Source: Symsagittifera roscoffensis (taxonomy: Eukaryota; Xenacoelomorpha; Acoela; Convolutidae). Taken from it: a stretch of 60,000 nucleotides of DNA. A program made the position numbers and the translations under genes. The stretch covers positions 36,359,888 to 36,419,887 of the forward strand of contig NC_087065.1 in assembly GCF_963678635.1 (NCBI RefSeq), given 5' to 3'. Below the pieces are notes generated by a model. It had not been told where the DNA came from and searched no databases. It was given only the letters and a program-made list of their open reading frames with translations. This document shows positions 11,941 to 23,703 of this stretch, piece after piece (position 1 is the first letter of the stretch; every line of letters begins with the position of its first letter).

Positions 11941-13231
11941 TTTGAATCAATTTTAATTTTATTTTGACTAGAAAAATGTTTAAATTTGAGCAACAAGCAT
12001 CTAATAGTTCAGATTTTCAATTGTTGCAACTTGATTTTAAATAAGCCGCTGAAAATGTTGAGGAAAGCTACTTATTTCTCATTATTTTCAGAATGTTGTT
12101 TTTGCTCAAATTGGTTGTTTGTTGCTCAAAAATTATGCGTAATATTGAATTGAGCAAGTTCGGATATTCGAATTGTTAAAGAAGCGTTGAATGTAAATTG
12201 CTGAATCAAATATAATTTTTGATACAGTCGAATTTTTAATACAACGCAGCCAACGAACAAACACGAGGCAGGTTTTAAATGTTCCGACTGCCCTTGGAAG
12301 TTTACTAAACTATTCATTTTTCATTTTTAAAAAAATTGATGAAAATTTTCAAAATCAAGTTGAAATTAATTTTGATGATTTTATAGAAACTCTCATGCAG
12401 CAAGCAATTTGTTTTTGTTATAGTAAATGTTTCTCTGAAATAATTGAAATCAGTCTAAGTCAGCTTTTGAAACAATTTTCAAACCCAGAACAAATAATTT
12501 ACAATTTAAATTGTTTTCTGCCCAATACCTAAGTAAATTTTTGTTGTTGCAAAGTTGTTTTTCTTTATGTGAAGCTTTCGATTTTTTCACTTGCTTTGTA
12601 AATCTGCGACAAATTGTTGATCCAAAAAATGATTTTGACAGCATTTTTTTTACCCTTACGTTTGTGCCCGCGGGAATCTTGAGTACAAACAAAAACATGA
12701 AAGGAGCCCTCTGAAATTAATGAATTGCGGTAAAAAAAAATTCATAAAAGACTGATGATTACTATTAAAGAGTAGCTTTTTTTGAGTAGATTTTTTTCCT
12801 CAATTTTTGGAGCAGAACAAATTTAAAATTTTGAGAATTGCTTGAAGCTACAAATTGTATATCTGCGCGTTCGATTTTGATTTTACTTATTAAAAAGTTC
12901 AAACCGATTTATTTCAAATCAAATTTTAAATATTGAGTTGATTCTGATGGACCAAAAATTGTTTATAGATAAATTTAAATTGATCAAAAACACTTTCATC
13001 AGTGCCCGTTAAATGAGGGCTTAAATAATGTAATTGCAAAGTATGTACAGTTTCAGCAGTATCTGACATATGGATTGCGTATCAACACATGTTGAATACT
13101 ATCATGGTACAGTAAAAATACTGATAATCAGTTTCGTGAAAATTCATCAAGCAATGGCAAACTTTCAGTGAAAAATTTCTCGTCGCCTTTTTTTTCTTGT
13201 AATATTTTTGGTGATTGAATTTTTTTTTAGC
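11941..13231. other. Gene-free AT-rich stretch with an element-terminus scrap
   Basis: No exon is supported. A short diverged scrap of a family A terminus (TGTTCCGACTGCCCTTGGAA) lies near 12,278-12,297. Overlapping opposite-strand open frames at 12,450-12,714 have no recognisable features. Confidence 0.5.
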
Positions 13232-13307
13232 CTTCCCCCACCATATTTAGACAAAAAAAACTAATTTATAAACTAATTGGTTTTTTGTCTAAATGTGGTG
13301 GGGGAAG
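13232..13307. repeat. Perfect-looking 76-bp hairpin
   Basis: CTTCCCCCACCATATTTAGA at the left pairs with TCTAAATGTGGTGGGGGAAG at the right, with one mismatch (ATATTT versus AAATGT). The loop contains another short inverted pair around CTAATTTATAAACTAATTGG. A third related segment, AACCAATTAGTTTATAACTT, follows near 13,352-13,371. This resembles a small fold-back transposon or cruciform. I see no flanking duplication. Confidence 0.8.
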
Positions 13308-14100
13308 ACCTAAGACATGCTTTTTCGTTGTTTGTTTTTTTTCTGAAAAAAAACCAATTAGTTTATAACTTGGTTTTAAAATATTCAATAAACTCAAGAT
13401 GGTGCACAGAATAATGATAATTAGTTTGTGAAGTGCCATTAAGTTAATTTTCAAGAAAATTTCTGCTATTGCTATTTTTCTTTTGAATTTTTTGATATTT
13501 GTAAATTAATTTCAACCAATCGACTTTCAAAACATTGGCACTAAAGAAAAAACAACAAAAATTAGTTCTGTGAAAGGTCACAAGCTAACGAGAACTTTTC
13601 TCATAGATAGTTTTTATCGTCATTTTTTCTTTTTATGGTTTTAGTTGATTGAATGACGTTTTTCTGAATTCGGTGATTGTAAGTTACTTTACTCAAAATG
13701 AAAAGATCAAAATTTTTACGATATCAAAAGATTCCGATTTAGTTCATTATCTGAAGAGCAATCTTCAAAACCTATTTAATCGAATAAAGTTTAATTTACG
13801 ACGGCTTAGGTCAAGGCATCAAATGCATGTAATGGCCAAGGCATCAACGCTTTTATGTCCGGCTGAAATTTTTTTTGACAAAAGAGCGTCCGCATTTTTT
13901 AATCAAGTTGTTTTTGTGTAGTTAACTTAAAGACTTTCGAGATAATGACACGCGTTTTAGTTCCCAATGAGGTAAAGCCTTGTATCTGCAGCAGCGTCGG
14001 CTCGTCATATCACCTGCTTGAACTAGATTTGTATATCTTTGTTCTATTCGTCCATTTACGATCGAGAGGATTTTGGATTCTAGACGCCCCTTTCTCAGGG
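13308..14100. other. No gene recognised
   Basis: This is AT-rich sequence. Plus-strand open frames of 90 and 83 codons (13,649-13,921 and 13,945-14,196) lack motifs, and the second runs into the family C element at about 14.1 kb. The 13,940-14,085 stretch is locally less AT-rich, but I could not attach a meaning to it. Confidence 0.45.
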
Positions 14101-14103
14101 CGG

Positions 14104-14479
14104 ACGCCCCTTCCTCAGGGATTCGACCACCTGCCGACCCAAAGGGTTCCCCTTTTGGTACTTTTAAAAAATCCAGTTTTGGCCGACCAACCTTAAAATT
14201 TTTCTAAAGGCGCCTTTGGCGCCAATATATACTAATTTTGAGGGGCAAGCGCGCGCCGAAAAAACGCAATTTTTCGGTCAAAGTTTTCCAAAAAGTGCCT
14301 AAAAACGCCTTTTTTGGCCTATTTTCACAAAATTTTGCCTGCGGCGCAGAAAATTTTGCCAAAATAGGGACAAAACAGTGCTTTGGGAGAGCTCGAGAAA
14401 TCAATTTGGTCGACAAAATTTTCGAAATTGTTTGAAAATCCGCCCCCCCCCCCTCGAGAAAATCCTTGATCCACCCCTG
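14104..14479. mobile_element. Family C hAT-like MITE, 5'-truncated or diverged
   Basis: The copy runs from the GACGCCCCTTCCTCAGGGAT block through GGCGCCTTTGGCGCCAATAT and GTGCCTAAAAACGCC. It ends at CTTGATCCACCCCTG, a one-base variant of the intact terminus GATCCGCCCCTG at 22,072. The left terminus is not clear. Open frames on both strands across this element are artefacts of its inverted-repeat-rich sequence. Confidence 0.7.
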
Positions 14480-14724
14480 TGATTAGAAATCCAAACCCCA
14501 CGTTGCGTGCGTTCCATATCGCTATTTTGCAATTTTTGCAGCGGTCATTCCATTCTCAGACAAAACATTTTCTGATGACTCTGGTTTTCGGAAGATGGTT
14601 TTTGGGAGACGAGGTTTTTGTTTTTTGGTTTTTGGAAGAAAAGTGTTGCTCTCCTCTTTATTTTCAATGTTCTTTGATTTATTGTATCTTTCTATTATTT
14701 CTATGATCACAAATAGAACATCCA

Positions 14725-14997
14725 TTTTTTGGAAAAAAAACTCGAAAAAATCTCAAAAAATACCAAATTATGCCGTGCCTGGGCGCAAATGTAACTTCAA
14801 TGAAATTATTCAGTTGAGCGGATTTCAAAGTTTTGAAAATATTTTTCACCCTTTTATTGAAGGTTGAACAAAGATTTTCAATAAAAAAATGAAAAAAAAT
14901 CCGCTTACCTAAATAATTTCATTGAAATCACATTTGTGCCTATGCGCGGCTAAATTTGGTATTTCTTGAGTTTTTTCGAGTTTTTTTCCAAAAAAAT
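14725..14997. mobile_element. Fold-back (palindromic) element, ~270 bp
   Basis: The left arm begins TTTTTTGGAAAAAAAACTCG and includes ATACCAAATT, GGCGCAAATGT and TTCAATGAAATTATT. The right arm carries the complements AATAATTTCATTGAA, ACATTTGTGCC and AAATTTGGTAT, and ends CGAGTTTTTTTCCAAAAAA. The arms are about 105 bp each, with an AT-rich centre of about 65 bp. There is no coding sequence. Confidence 0.8.
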
Positions 14998-15279
14998 GCT
15001 GCTCTAAATTTTTCTGATTCAATTATAAGGAACACTCAGTTTTAAAACTCAACTTGGAAAAAATTGATTGATTGCAGGAATTTTTCACACAAACCACTCT
15101 AAATATTTCAAAACAATAACCTCAAAAAAATTTATTTTTAATACACCAAAAAAACCGAATCTTCGAAAGACTCATCGATATAATTTTTGCACAGAGAGGA
15201 AATGTATCTTCGCATCATTTGAAGACAGCCCAAAGGTGGTTTTCCATGATGGCGAATAAAAAATGAAAATATGATATTC

Positions 15280-15478
15280 GATAGTCCAGAAAGTCAGAAC
15301 ATAAGTCGAGCACAGTTAAAAATACACGATTTCTGTCGAGAAAGTCAAGATGTGGGTCAAGCACAATTAAATCATTGGTTGAGCAAAAACGAAACATAGG
15401 TCGACCACGGTCGGAAAATAAGTTAAGCAAATTCAATTTATAGGTCGAGCAAAATCAAAAGATAGATTGAGAACAGAA
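15280..15478. repeat. Diverged GTCGAGNAAAGTC minisatellite
   Basis: The sequence repeats variants of GTCGAGCACAGTTAAA, GTCGAGAAAGTCAAG and GGTCGAGCAAAATCAAA at roughly 30-45 base spacing. The same family forms the larger array at 29.9-30.5 kb. Confidence 0.65.
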
Positions 15479-15719
15479 GATTTGGAACAATAAAAAATGG
15501 AACACGATAAAACATAATGAATGGATGCATATACATCGATTTATAAAAAAAATCTTTTGGAAATACATATAAAACTTTACGATTTTTTTACACTTGAATT
15601 TAAAAGTTTTACCACGACCGGGCAGTTGACAAAAATCCTTGTCAAAATTCATTCAACTTTCGAATCTTTTTTCAAACTCACCTCGCCCTCTCCCAAATGC
15701 GTGAATTTAAACATAATAT

Positions 15720-16145
15720 AGAAGTAGGAGTTTGCTCAAAAGATAAAGGAGAACAATTACATTTGGGACATTCTGACTAAATCGTATAACAATTTTGGTA
15801 ACAATCGAACATTTTGAGAAGGAATTTCACAAAAAAAAACATTGAAATTAAAATTAAGCGTGAACCTTTAGTTAATGAAGAAGTTTTCTCGATAAAATTA
15901 GGAGGAATTAATGCATCTGTAACAGCCTGACTCAATTTGAGCAACAATAAAACATTTTGAGAAGGAATTTCTCCATAAGAAAAATTTCGAAATTAAATTT
16001 AAGCGTGAACTTAAATTTAATGAAGAAGTAGGATTTGTTTAAATATTTCCAGGAGAACAAAAATTTAGAGCAACTTGACTAAGTCGTATAATAATTGGCG
16101 CAACAAAAGAAACATTCTGAGAAGGAATTTCTCCAAAAAATATTG
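15720..16145. repeat. Three imperfect ~150-bp tandem units
   Basis: The block GAGAAGGAATTTC recurs near 15,816, 15,959 and 16,119. Each occurrence is preceded by a GAC..AATCGTATAA-like block and followed by GAAATTAAAATTAAGCGTGAAC variants. The units are diverged by perhaps 15-25 percent. No coding frame is present. Confidence 0.65.
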
Positions 16146-16608
16146 AAGATAATTATTTTGGCATTTTTATTTTTCGTATAATTTTAAAAGGCTTTTCAAA
16201 CCGAAAACCACTGCATAGAGTTTTGTTTCCATCATTTTCACCTGAAGTCAACCAAGTTTGAGAAAAATTTGTTTTACATTTCAAATTTTGTGCGTGTTGT
16301 CCGGATAATTTAAATAAACAGTGTATTGCTATAACCTCTATTATAGTAGTTTTCATTTCTAGATAGGGGTTTTGATGCCTTTTGGTTAGTTTAGCCCTAA
16401 ATAGGGACATTTTACTTCCTCAAAATATCAAGTCTGTTACTATATTAACACTTTTCTTTACTGATTCATTCAACTTACTATAGATATCCGCTGAGCTGTA
16501 CCGTTACGTTTATATTATAATTTTGCATGAAAATCATGTTTCTGACTAAAGAAAGTTTTCGAGGCTGGTTAGATTTTAGCACTATAAATGCAGCAAAAGA
16601 ATGTATAC

Positions 16609-16688
16609 AGGAGTGATGCCGAATCTGGATGCACGATCTTAATTTTTGCAGGAGTGATGCCGAATCTGGATGCACGATCTTAATTTTA
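16609..16688. repeat. Two near-perfect ~40-bp tandem units
   Basis: CAGGAGTGATGCCGAATCTG followed by GATGCACGATCTTAATTTT occurs twice in direct succession, separated by only one or two bases. The overlapping minus-strand open frame merely repeats the translation of this unit. Confidence 0.9.
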
Positions 16689-17248
16689 AGATAATCACAG
16701 CATCCTAGCTAATATAAACTTTTAAACTTTTGATATGAAAACAATATAGTTTCATTTAATGGAAAAAAGCTAATTTGGATACGTGGCTAAAAAATTTTTT
16801 GGGATTGGTGGTTTTGAATCTTTAATTTATCCAAAGTTAAGCCGGTGTTGGAATAGCATTGTGAGAAACCAATGCATCTGATATAAATATGTCACATCAA
16901 ATTTTGAGCACTTGCAAAATACATATTTTTGGGTTTGTGAAAAAAGTGTCAATACTTGTCTACAATGTTTTGTAGTAGATGTTGCTTGTGTCGTAATCTT
17001 TCTGTTACAAAACCCCATCGTATTTTTCTCATAAGTTTCGATTTAGTCCCAATCGTTATTTTTTTCTTCTTGTACTCGGTGCTGGCCTTGTAAAGATGCT
17101 TGTCGTCTATTGGTTAGGTACTGGTACCGAACAATAAAAATTGCACTTGGAAATTTTCGCGTTAGTATCATGTTGACAATGTAATTGATAAGATGAATTA
17201 CTGGGCGAATATGAACTAGATTTTTCTGAGCAGATAATTAGGTTGATC
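16689..17248. other. Gene-free AT-rich stretch
   Basis: I found no exon, RNA gene or repeat that I could support. Confidence 0.45.
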
Positions 17249-17745
17249 AAGACTGCTTGTATCAGGGCGACGCCCTGAATGTTCCGCCTGCCTTTTAAGG
17301 TCTATGGAGAAGTAATAACTTGAAAAATTTAAGTTTAATAATATAAAATAGAAATTAAAAAAAAAAATGAGAATTTTTTGTAAAAACATCCCCCAAACGC
17401 CATAATAAGTGCAAAGTGATAGGTATTGCTCGTATTAACAACTCAAATATGGCATATAAGCTTCTTTGAACCAATTTGGAACTATTTTTAAGACGGATTA
17501 AATCTCCGCTTCCGCGTTAATAGCGCGAAATACATCGGGCGTTAATTGTCACAAACTGGCCAAAATGGCAATCTTTAAACCCCCATATCTTTTCAAATTT
17601 AGGATCAAGACAAAAATAGCTTTCGAATGATATAAAAAAGTTTCGTTAAAATTGGATAGTTAAAAAGTCGAAATTTGTCTGAAGAAAAAAAACCCACCCC
17701 GAGCACAAATATTCCGTTACTTTCGTTTCGAAAGTCGGAACAATA
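17249..17745. mobile_element. Family A fold-back arm (single arm)
   Basis: It starts at AAGACTGCTTGTATCAGGGC and runs through CCCCCAAACGCCATAATAAG, AAGACGGATTAAATCTCCGC and CACCCCGAGCACAAATATTC. It ends at the inner motif TTTCGTTTCGAAAGTCGGAA. No partner arm follows within several kilobases, so this is a solo arm or the element has lost its other half. Confidence 0.75.
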
Positions 17746-20700
17746 ATATTTGTAAAATCGACTGAGTCGTTATCAACAAAACTAATGAATGTGAAAAAAA
17801 AGTTCATCTAAATCAGTTGATTTTCCACCTCGTTGAATTTTGTTCTTGGCAGTCATAATGTCTCAATTTATTTTTTTCTACCCAAGATGTTTGCGCAATC
17901 TTTTTTACGAGAGGACATGAAACAAGAGTTCAAAAAAACTTGAAGTGTTCATTTGGATTAGTAAAAAATAAACTTCATTAATTTCATCGTACTGGTTGAT
18001 TCAGTATCTTTGATAAAATATCTATCAAAATTCAGAAACAGTTTTATGCTTTCGAAGCTTTTTCATAACCTACTGATTGTAGAATGATTTTAAATTAATG
18101 ATAGCGTAATGTTAGGGAAATTTATGAAGATAGTCAGGTTTGAACAATGGACCAAAAAAAAATACCGATTTTGAAACTATCATTAGAACTAAAACGAGAA
18201 AAATATTTGGTTTAAGTTTTAGTATTTTCTATCTCATCAATTACTATCTCTCGAATATAACTTCGAAAAACGAATTAAAAGGAGAAAAATTTTAGCCCGT
18301 TTACAATTCCCTTTCAAACACTTTGCTGAAAAAATTTTGAGGCACAAAGGAAGAAATTAACAAAAACAATATACAAATTTGATAATTTTGAAGCCAACAG
18401 TGAGAATCAAAAAGAGAATAAAGGGTAGCTAAGTTACCTATTTAATAGACCTTCAGATGCAATTTTTTTTTTAAAGATTTGAGCAGCCGACTTTTTGCGT
18501 TGCTTGAATTAATAAAAAGACATTTTCAATGATATCATTTTCAACTACTGTTGCTTATTTTTCTGAACAAAGTTTCTTTTTTTTGTCAAATCAATTGAAA
18601 GGTATGATCAATCCGATTACGGATAAGAGAGGCCTTGCTGCTGACACCAAGCGATTTCATATCTGGTTAGGGCGAACTTTCAGAAAAAAAAGAAGATTAA
18701 GGGTTTATTTGATTCCAATCAAAAACCCTCTATTTCATTTAAAAAAATTTGTTTGATGTTTAGGGAAAAAATTCTTATGATTTGCTGGTAATTTTACGCG
18801 AATTGCGATACACTAAGGTTACCGATAGCCCATTGAGTGCGTACCATATTACGCCAACTAATGAAAATCTACGCTATGGTTTGACCCTGGTTATAATGAA
18901 ATTTGTCAGGTTAGAGGGTAAACTGACAATTTCCAAAGTACTAAAAAATTTGAACAAAAAAGCCACAAACTTAACGGAAAGAATACATGAACGAGCGTCT
19001 CCCTCATATTGAAAAAAACATAAGCCAGAGGGCAATAGCACCGTGTTGGTTGTGTAAAAGAATGACCGAGGGCAAATTTCATATGAAAAAGGGAACAATG
19101 TGAACAATCTAAAAACTATGGGAAATGCAATCATGAAACAACGCATGATTTTTTGGGTGACCAATTCGAAATGTGGACCACCCGATATCAAAATTAAGGA
19201 GACAAGTATAAAATGCAGAAAAATGAACTCTAGTTTGTTGCATTTAAGGGCAGGCACTCAAAACTGAAATTTTGAGTTAATACCTTTGATTCGGTTAATA
19301 TAGTTACATCGGTTGAATGAACGGAGGTGCTGACATTAAAAAAAAATAATTATTTTTAGCTGAGAAGTTATCGTTTTCTTAATAACTTATGGGTGTTTTC
19401 CCAAAATTTTCGATGAAATTTTTCTTCCTCAAAGCCAATTGTAAATTCTACGTTTCGCATAGAAGCGAGCGTTTGTTTCTATTTTCTAAGTCTAATTTGA
19501 AAAACATTTTTATTCAGTGCTAAACAAAATTCAGTACAATTAAAAATTTTCAGTTATATACCAATGAGCGATCTTTAAGTTGCAACCTTCAGCAAAAAAA
19601 AGACCAAGAAAACGACTAATTGCAATCTTCAGCGACTATTTTTCGGATTGTTTTTCATTTAATTAGCTTGTTGAATTGGCTTTTTTGATTAAATTTTTTT
19701 GATTGCTTTTTTGTAACCGGAATTAAAAATTGTCGTAGATAAAGCAGAACTGGTTAAACATAACTGATTGAAAATTGAAAAAAGAAACAGAATTGAACTT
19801 TAACAAAAATAAATACTTTGAATAAGATTGCAATTTCCAGCAATCTGTTTTTAAATCATTTGATGTAAAACAGAAAAAAAATGACAACTGAAAAACTGCC
19901 TTTGAAATTATTTGCCGGTGATTTAAAAATCGATCAAAAATTCATTAGAAAAATGTCGGGAAATTAACTAGTACGTGACTTTGAGAGCCATTTGATCATA
20001 GACCCAAAAACCATAAATTTTTTGAACGTAAAACTAATCAACCGCAATTCTGAAATGTAGTTGAAAGATGTTTTGGAATATGGATTTTTCACATTACCAA
20101 ACAATCATTCTACATAAACAGTGAAAATGAAAGACTTGGTTTAGGTGTTCCTATCTACGTAAGCGAAGCTAATTCTTATAACAAAACTAAGAAACTGACT
20201 TTGAACGAAACTCAAACTCCGACCACTAAAATTAAATCAGCGGGGAGAAGTTTTGCTCATGAAACTTTTGTTTTGAAGCTTTCCAAATGATTAATTTTAA
20301 GTTTCTTGACCATTTACAAAATAAAATGTTCTAGTTAAAATTAAAGCCTACAGAAATTGGCGATTTGAAGTTGCCGGTTTTTTGGAATTTGATAGAAAAA
20401 AGATAGTAGCTGCATAATAAAAAGCAGTAAATCAAAAAAATACAATAATAATTTACTAATTTTTATTCGACGGTGATGATCAATGCAGATCACGAGGCGG
20501 TAAAAATTGAGGCGGTTTTTTCATCAAAAGACAAAAACTTGTTCAAAGATTTAAATTGTGAATTTTTGGGTAACTGGAACGTTGGGATAACCATGAGACT
20601 TTATTGAATAGAGTTTTGTGGCAAAAAACTGAAAAAAAAACAAGAGTTGAAAAATAGTTGTGAACAGGTGATTGGTTGCCTTTTACAGCTCCTGAAAGCT

Positions 20701-21593
20701 ATACCAAAAAACTGTAATTTGTTTTCTAAGCTCATAGTTAACAAAACTTGGATACAGCTAAAATATAAAATGAGAGTTAAAAAAATAAATTATTCTAAAA
20801 ACCATTGTACGGAAAGATCGATTCCAATCTTAAAAAAAAGAAACAAAAAAAACGATCAACAACTAGTATCCAAATTAAAATAATAGAAAAAAAAACATTT
20901 TCCATGAAATGGTCACCTGAATGCAAAAGCCAAAAAACTCAAAAAAATGATAAAGTCATAATTGAAAGCAACCAAGAAAAAACGAATTTGCTTGCAGGAT
21001 CGTTCAAAACGAAATCTTGAAAAATTACATCTTGAAAAACTGGATCTGTTAACGGAAAGAGTAGGGCTAGGTTAGTGTAAAGCTAACAAAAAATTACAAA
21101 AAAATTAAATAAATAACAGATCAAATGAGCGCAGAGCGGGTATATGAATAACACCATTTCCGATTGATCGAACTTCCATAAAAGAAAGGACTACCTGAAA
21201 ACTTGAAAAAAATTAAGAAAGACTGATATCAGTAACTTATTAGTAAATGTACTTCAACAATTATCAGTTAATAACAAAATTGATAATTAATTGATTATTG
21301 ATGGCAATCGGTTTCAATGGTATTAAAAAGTCCGTCTTTCTTAAGTTCTTAGTTTGGATTAACTCTTTTGAAAATGGATTCTAATGTTACTATTTATCAA
21401 AGTAGTAGTTCTAAGTTTTAAAATTAGTTTTAAACTTATTGTACAGAATAATTGTTTTTCATACTTTTTTTTTGGAAAACTCAATAGATTAAATGGCAAA
21501 AAAACATGAATAATATTGATTGTAATAGGTTTTTTTGAAGACTTTTCAACAATTTGAATTTGTTATATTGAGTCATATAATCCATTCAGCAGC
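17746..21593. other. Long AT-rich stretch without a recognisable gene
   Basis: About 3.8 kb of A-rich sequence. Open frames of 60-127 codons occur on both strands (for example 18,529-19,012 plus and 18,874-19,257 minus). They overlap each other, lack domain motifs and have no splice-site context. I cannot support a gene, structured RNA or clear transposon here. Confidence 0.5.
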
Positions 21594-22337
21594 GTGCCGG
21601 GAGGGGGTTCACCCCTTCAATTCTGGTTGCCAAATTTTTTCCAAAGGATCCCCCTTTGATATAACCAGGGGCGGATTTAGGAGTGGGCGGGGGGGGGGAT
21701 TGGGGTTCGGACGCCTTTCCTCCTTCCTCAGGGATTCGACCCCCTGCCGACCCAAAGGGTCACCCCTTTTGTACTTTTAAGAAATCCAGTTTTGGCCGAC
21801 CAACTTAAAACTTTTCTAAAGGCGCCTTCGGCGCCAATATATACTAATTTTGAGGGGGAAGCCCGCGCCGATAAAACGCAATTTTTCGGTCAAAATTTTC
21901 CAAAAAGTGCCTAAAAACGCCTTTTTTGGCCTATTTTTTCAAAATTTTGCCTGCGGCGCACAAAATTTGGCCAAAATAGGGACAAAACAGCGCTTTGGGA
22001 GAGCTCGAAAATTCAATTTGTCGACTTAAAAAAAAGTCCCCCCCCCTCGAGAAAATCCTAGATCCGCCCCTGGGTATAAGTTTACGACATTCGTTTTTAG
22101 CTGGCCAACCTCAAACGTTTTCTAAAGGCGCCTTCGTCGTCAATAAAACTAATTTTGATTGCAAGCGGGCGCCGAAAAAAAACGCAAATTCTTAGTCAAA
22201 ATTTTCCAAAAAGTGCCTAAAAACGCTTTTTTGGCCAGATTTTTGAAATTTTTGGCAAAATGAGGTCCTTATACTACTGTCGGATAGCGCGAAAAATCAA
22301 ATTGGTCGAACACTTTGAAAAACCGTCCCACCTAGAA
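21594..22337. mobile_element. Older family C element split by a nested insertion
   Basis: The left half (about 21,594-21,657, containing CCAAAGGATCCCCCTTTG) and the right half (about 22,081-22,337, containing CTGGCCAACCTCAAACG, AAAGGCGCCTTCG and GTGCCTAAAAACGC) follow the family C order. They are interrupted between those points by a younger copy. Removing the insert restores the family's block order (CCAAAGG..CCCC.TTTG, then TTTTTAGCTGGCCAACC). The old copy is more diverged than the insert. Confidence 0.7.
21666..22072. mobile_element. Family C hAT-like MITE, complete
   Basis: It starts with CAGGGGCGGATTTAGGAG and ends with CTAGATCCGCCCCTG, giving inverted termini of about 15 bp with one mismatch. 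Eight-base flanks GATATAAC (21,658-21,665) and GGTATAAG (22,073-22,080) agree at six of eight positions. Eight-base duplications are the hAT hallmark, and termini of the CAGGGGCGGAT type occur in animal hAT-derived MITEs. The interior has no long coding frame and is dominated by short palindromes such as AAAGGCGCCTTCGGCGCC. Confidence 0.8.
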
Positions 22338-23081
22338 AAATTTCTGCGCGCGCAGGCAAATTTGGCTGAAATTCTTGAATTCGTTTCAGATTCTAAATTT
22401 GCCACAAAAATCAATGATCTAGATCAAGTTTTGTCTATGTAAATCCATTATCATCTATTAATACGCTTTAAACTTTGGTGCAAGTATAGTTTCAACTTTG
22501 AGTTAACATGAAACAATAAGCATTTCAGCAACGGTCCAGTGGAAATATTTACAGCTACTTGGATGGTAACCTTTTTCTAGCGAAAGAAAAAACTCTTTGC
22601 AGTTGAAAATTTTTATGCGTCCATTGAACGTCTTTAATATGTCCATTCTCAAACAGAAAGCAGCAAAGTTTTAGCTTCCCTTTTTTTCTCTAAACAAGTA
22701 TTTTTGGTTAAGCAATTAAATCTGCTAATTTTGACTTTGAAAAGTTTTCAACAATAGTTAAGAGCGACAATCAAATTTGTCTGCTCATAGCTGTCATTTA
22801 AAAAGATCGATTGAACTACCCAAATTTCTGCAAATTTCAGCAATTTTTCTGTTATTAATCGTCTCTTTATAAATTTTTACTTTATGCAAAATCCTTTCTT
22901 TAAACATTCGATCATTGAAAGTCTATAACGTCAAAACTTATTGTTAGAATGAGTCGCTTAGTTGCTCCTGCATCAATTCATCTTTTAAATGACAGCTATG
23001 TGAAACAAGTGTGAAACAAATGCAGTCTCAAATTTTCGCTTTTGATTTTTTGGTCGCACTCAGTTGTATACTCATTTTCAG
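22338..23081. other. Gene-free AT-rich stretch
   Basis: Nothing supportable is seen here apart from its position upstream of the candidate exon that begins at 23,082. Confidence 0.45.
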
Positions 23082-23218
23082 TCCCTGCCGAAAAATTTCG
23101 GAAACTACATGCATGTCTACAGCCAGATCAACTCTCAACCCTTCGCTGAAGCAAGCGGGATTGTGGGAATGGGCGGAGCTAAGCGACGGACTCAACATAG
23201 CCGGAATGGTCATAGCAG
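23082..23218 (+). CDS. Candidate isolated exon, possibly receptor N-terminus
   Basis: This 137-base block is clearly GC-richer than its surroundings. It is framed by a clean acceptor (CTCATTTTCAG, ending at 23,081) and a donor (GTAGAG from 23,219). One frame stays open across it and ends with W.WAELSDGLNIAGMVIAG, a hydrophobic start that could be the beginning of a first membrane helix. A second frame is also open, so the frame is not settled. The exon lies 11.5 kb upstream of the GPCR exons at 34.7 kb, which still lack TM1-TM2. It could belong to that gene, but no connecting exon is visible and an assembly gap lies between. The link is inference only. Confidence 0.35.
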
Positions 23219-23703
23219 GTAGAGATAATTTTTGATACTTAGCAGTTGAAAAACACGTATTCCTCTGGTTACTGCAAACTTCGACCTGGTTGAACTAGGT
23301 ATCCTTTTTGACTAGGATTTTTATTAACTTTTGCATAATCAAAATGTATAGAATTTGCTATAAATTAAGATTTTCTGTTTAATTAGCTTCCTTGTTTTTG
23401 GAATTATAACAGTGTCAAGCTTTCGTATTCCCAATTTTAAGTCAATTCACTTCAAACCATTTCACCCAAATTCAAGTCAAATTCACTTGCGTGTTGATCA
23501 CTTTTTTGTTTTTGGTCGTTGCATAGATCTTTGCAGGCGACTTATATTTGCCTTGATGTTGTTGAGACTGTGCATAAAACAGTGCTCTAACAGCGGGCCA
23601 GTGATGACCAAATAAAAAAAAAAAGATATATTGGAAATTTATTGGATACAATAAATAAACCAAGAAATAAACAAAAAATTCAGCGCGGTTTAAATCGCAA
23701 TTG

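Noticed and set aside
14204-14435. Basic, Phe-rich frames on both strands
   Set aside because: They lie in the palindrome-rich family C element and recur only where it does.
18529-19257. Cluster of frames on both strands, the longest 127 codons (minus)
   Set aside because: They overlap antisense to each other, lack motifs, and have no splice or start context.
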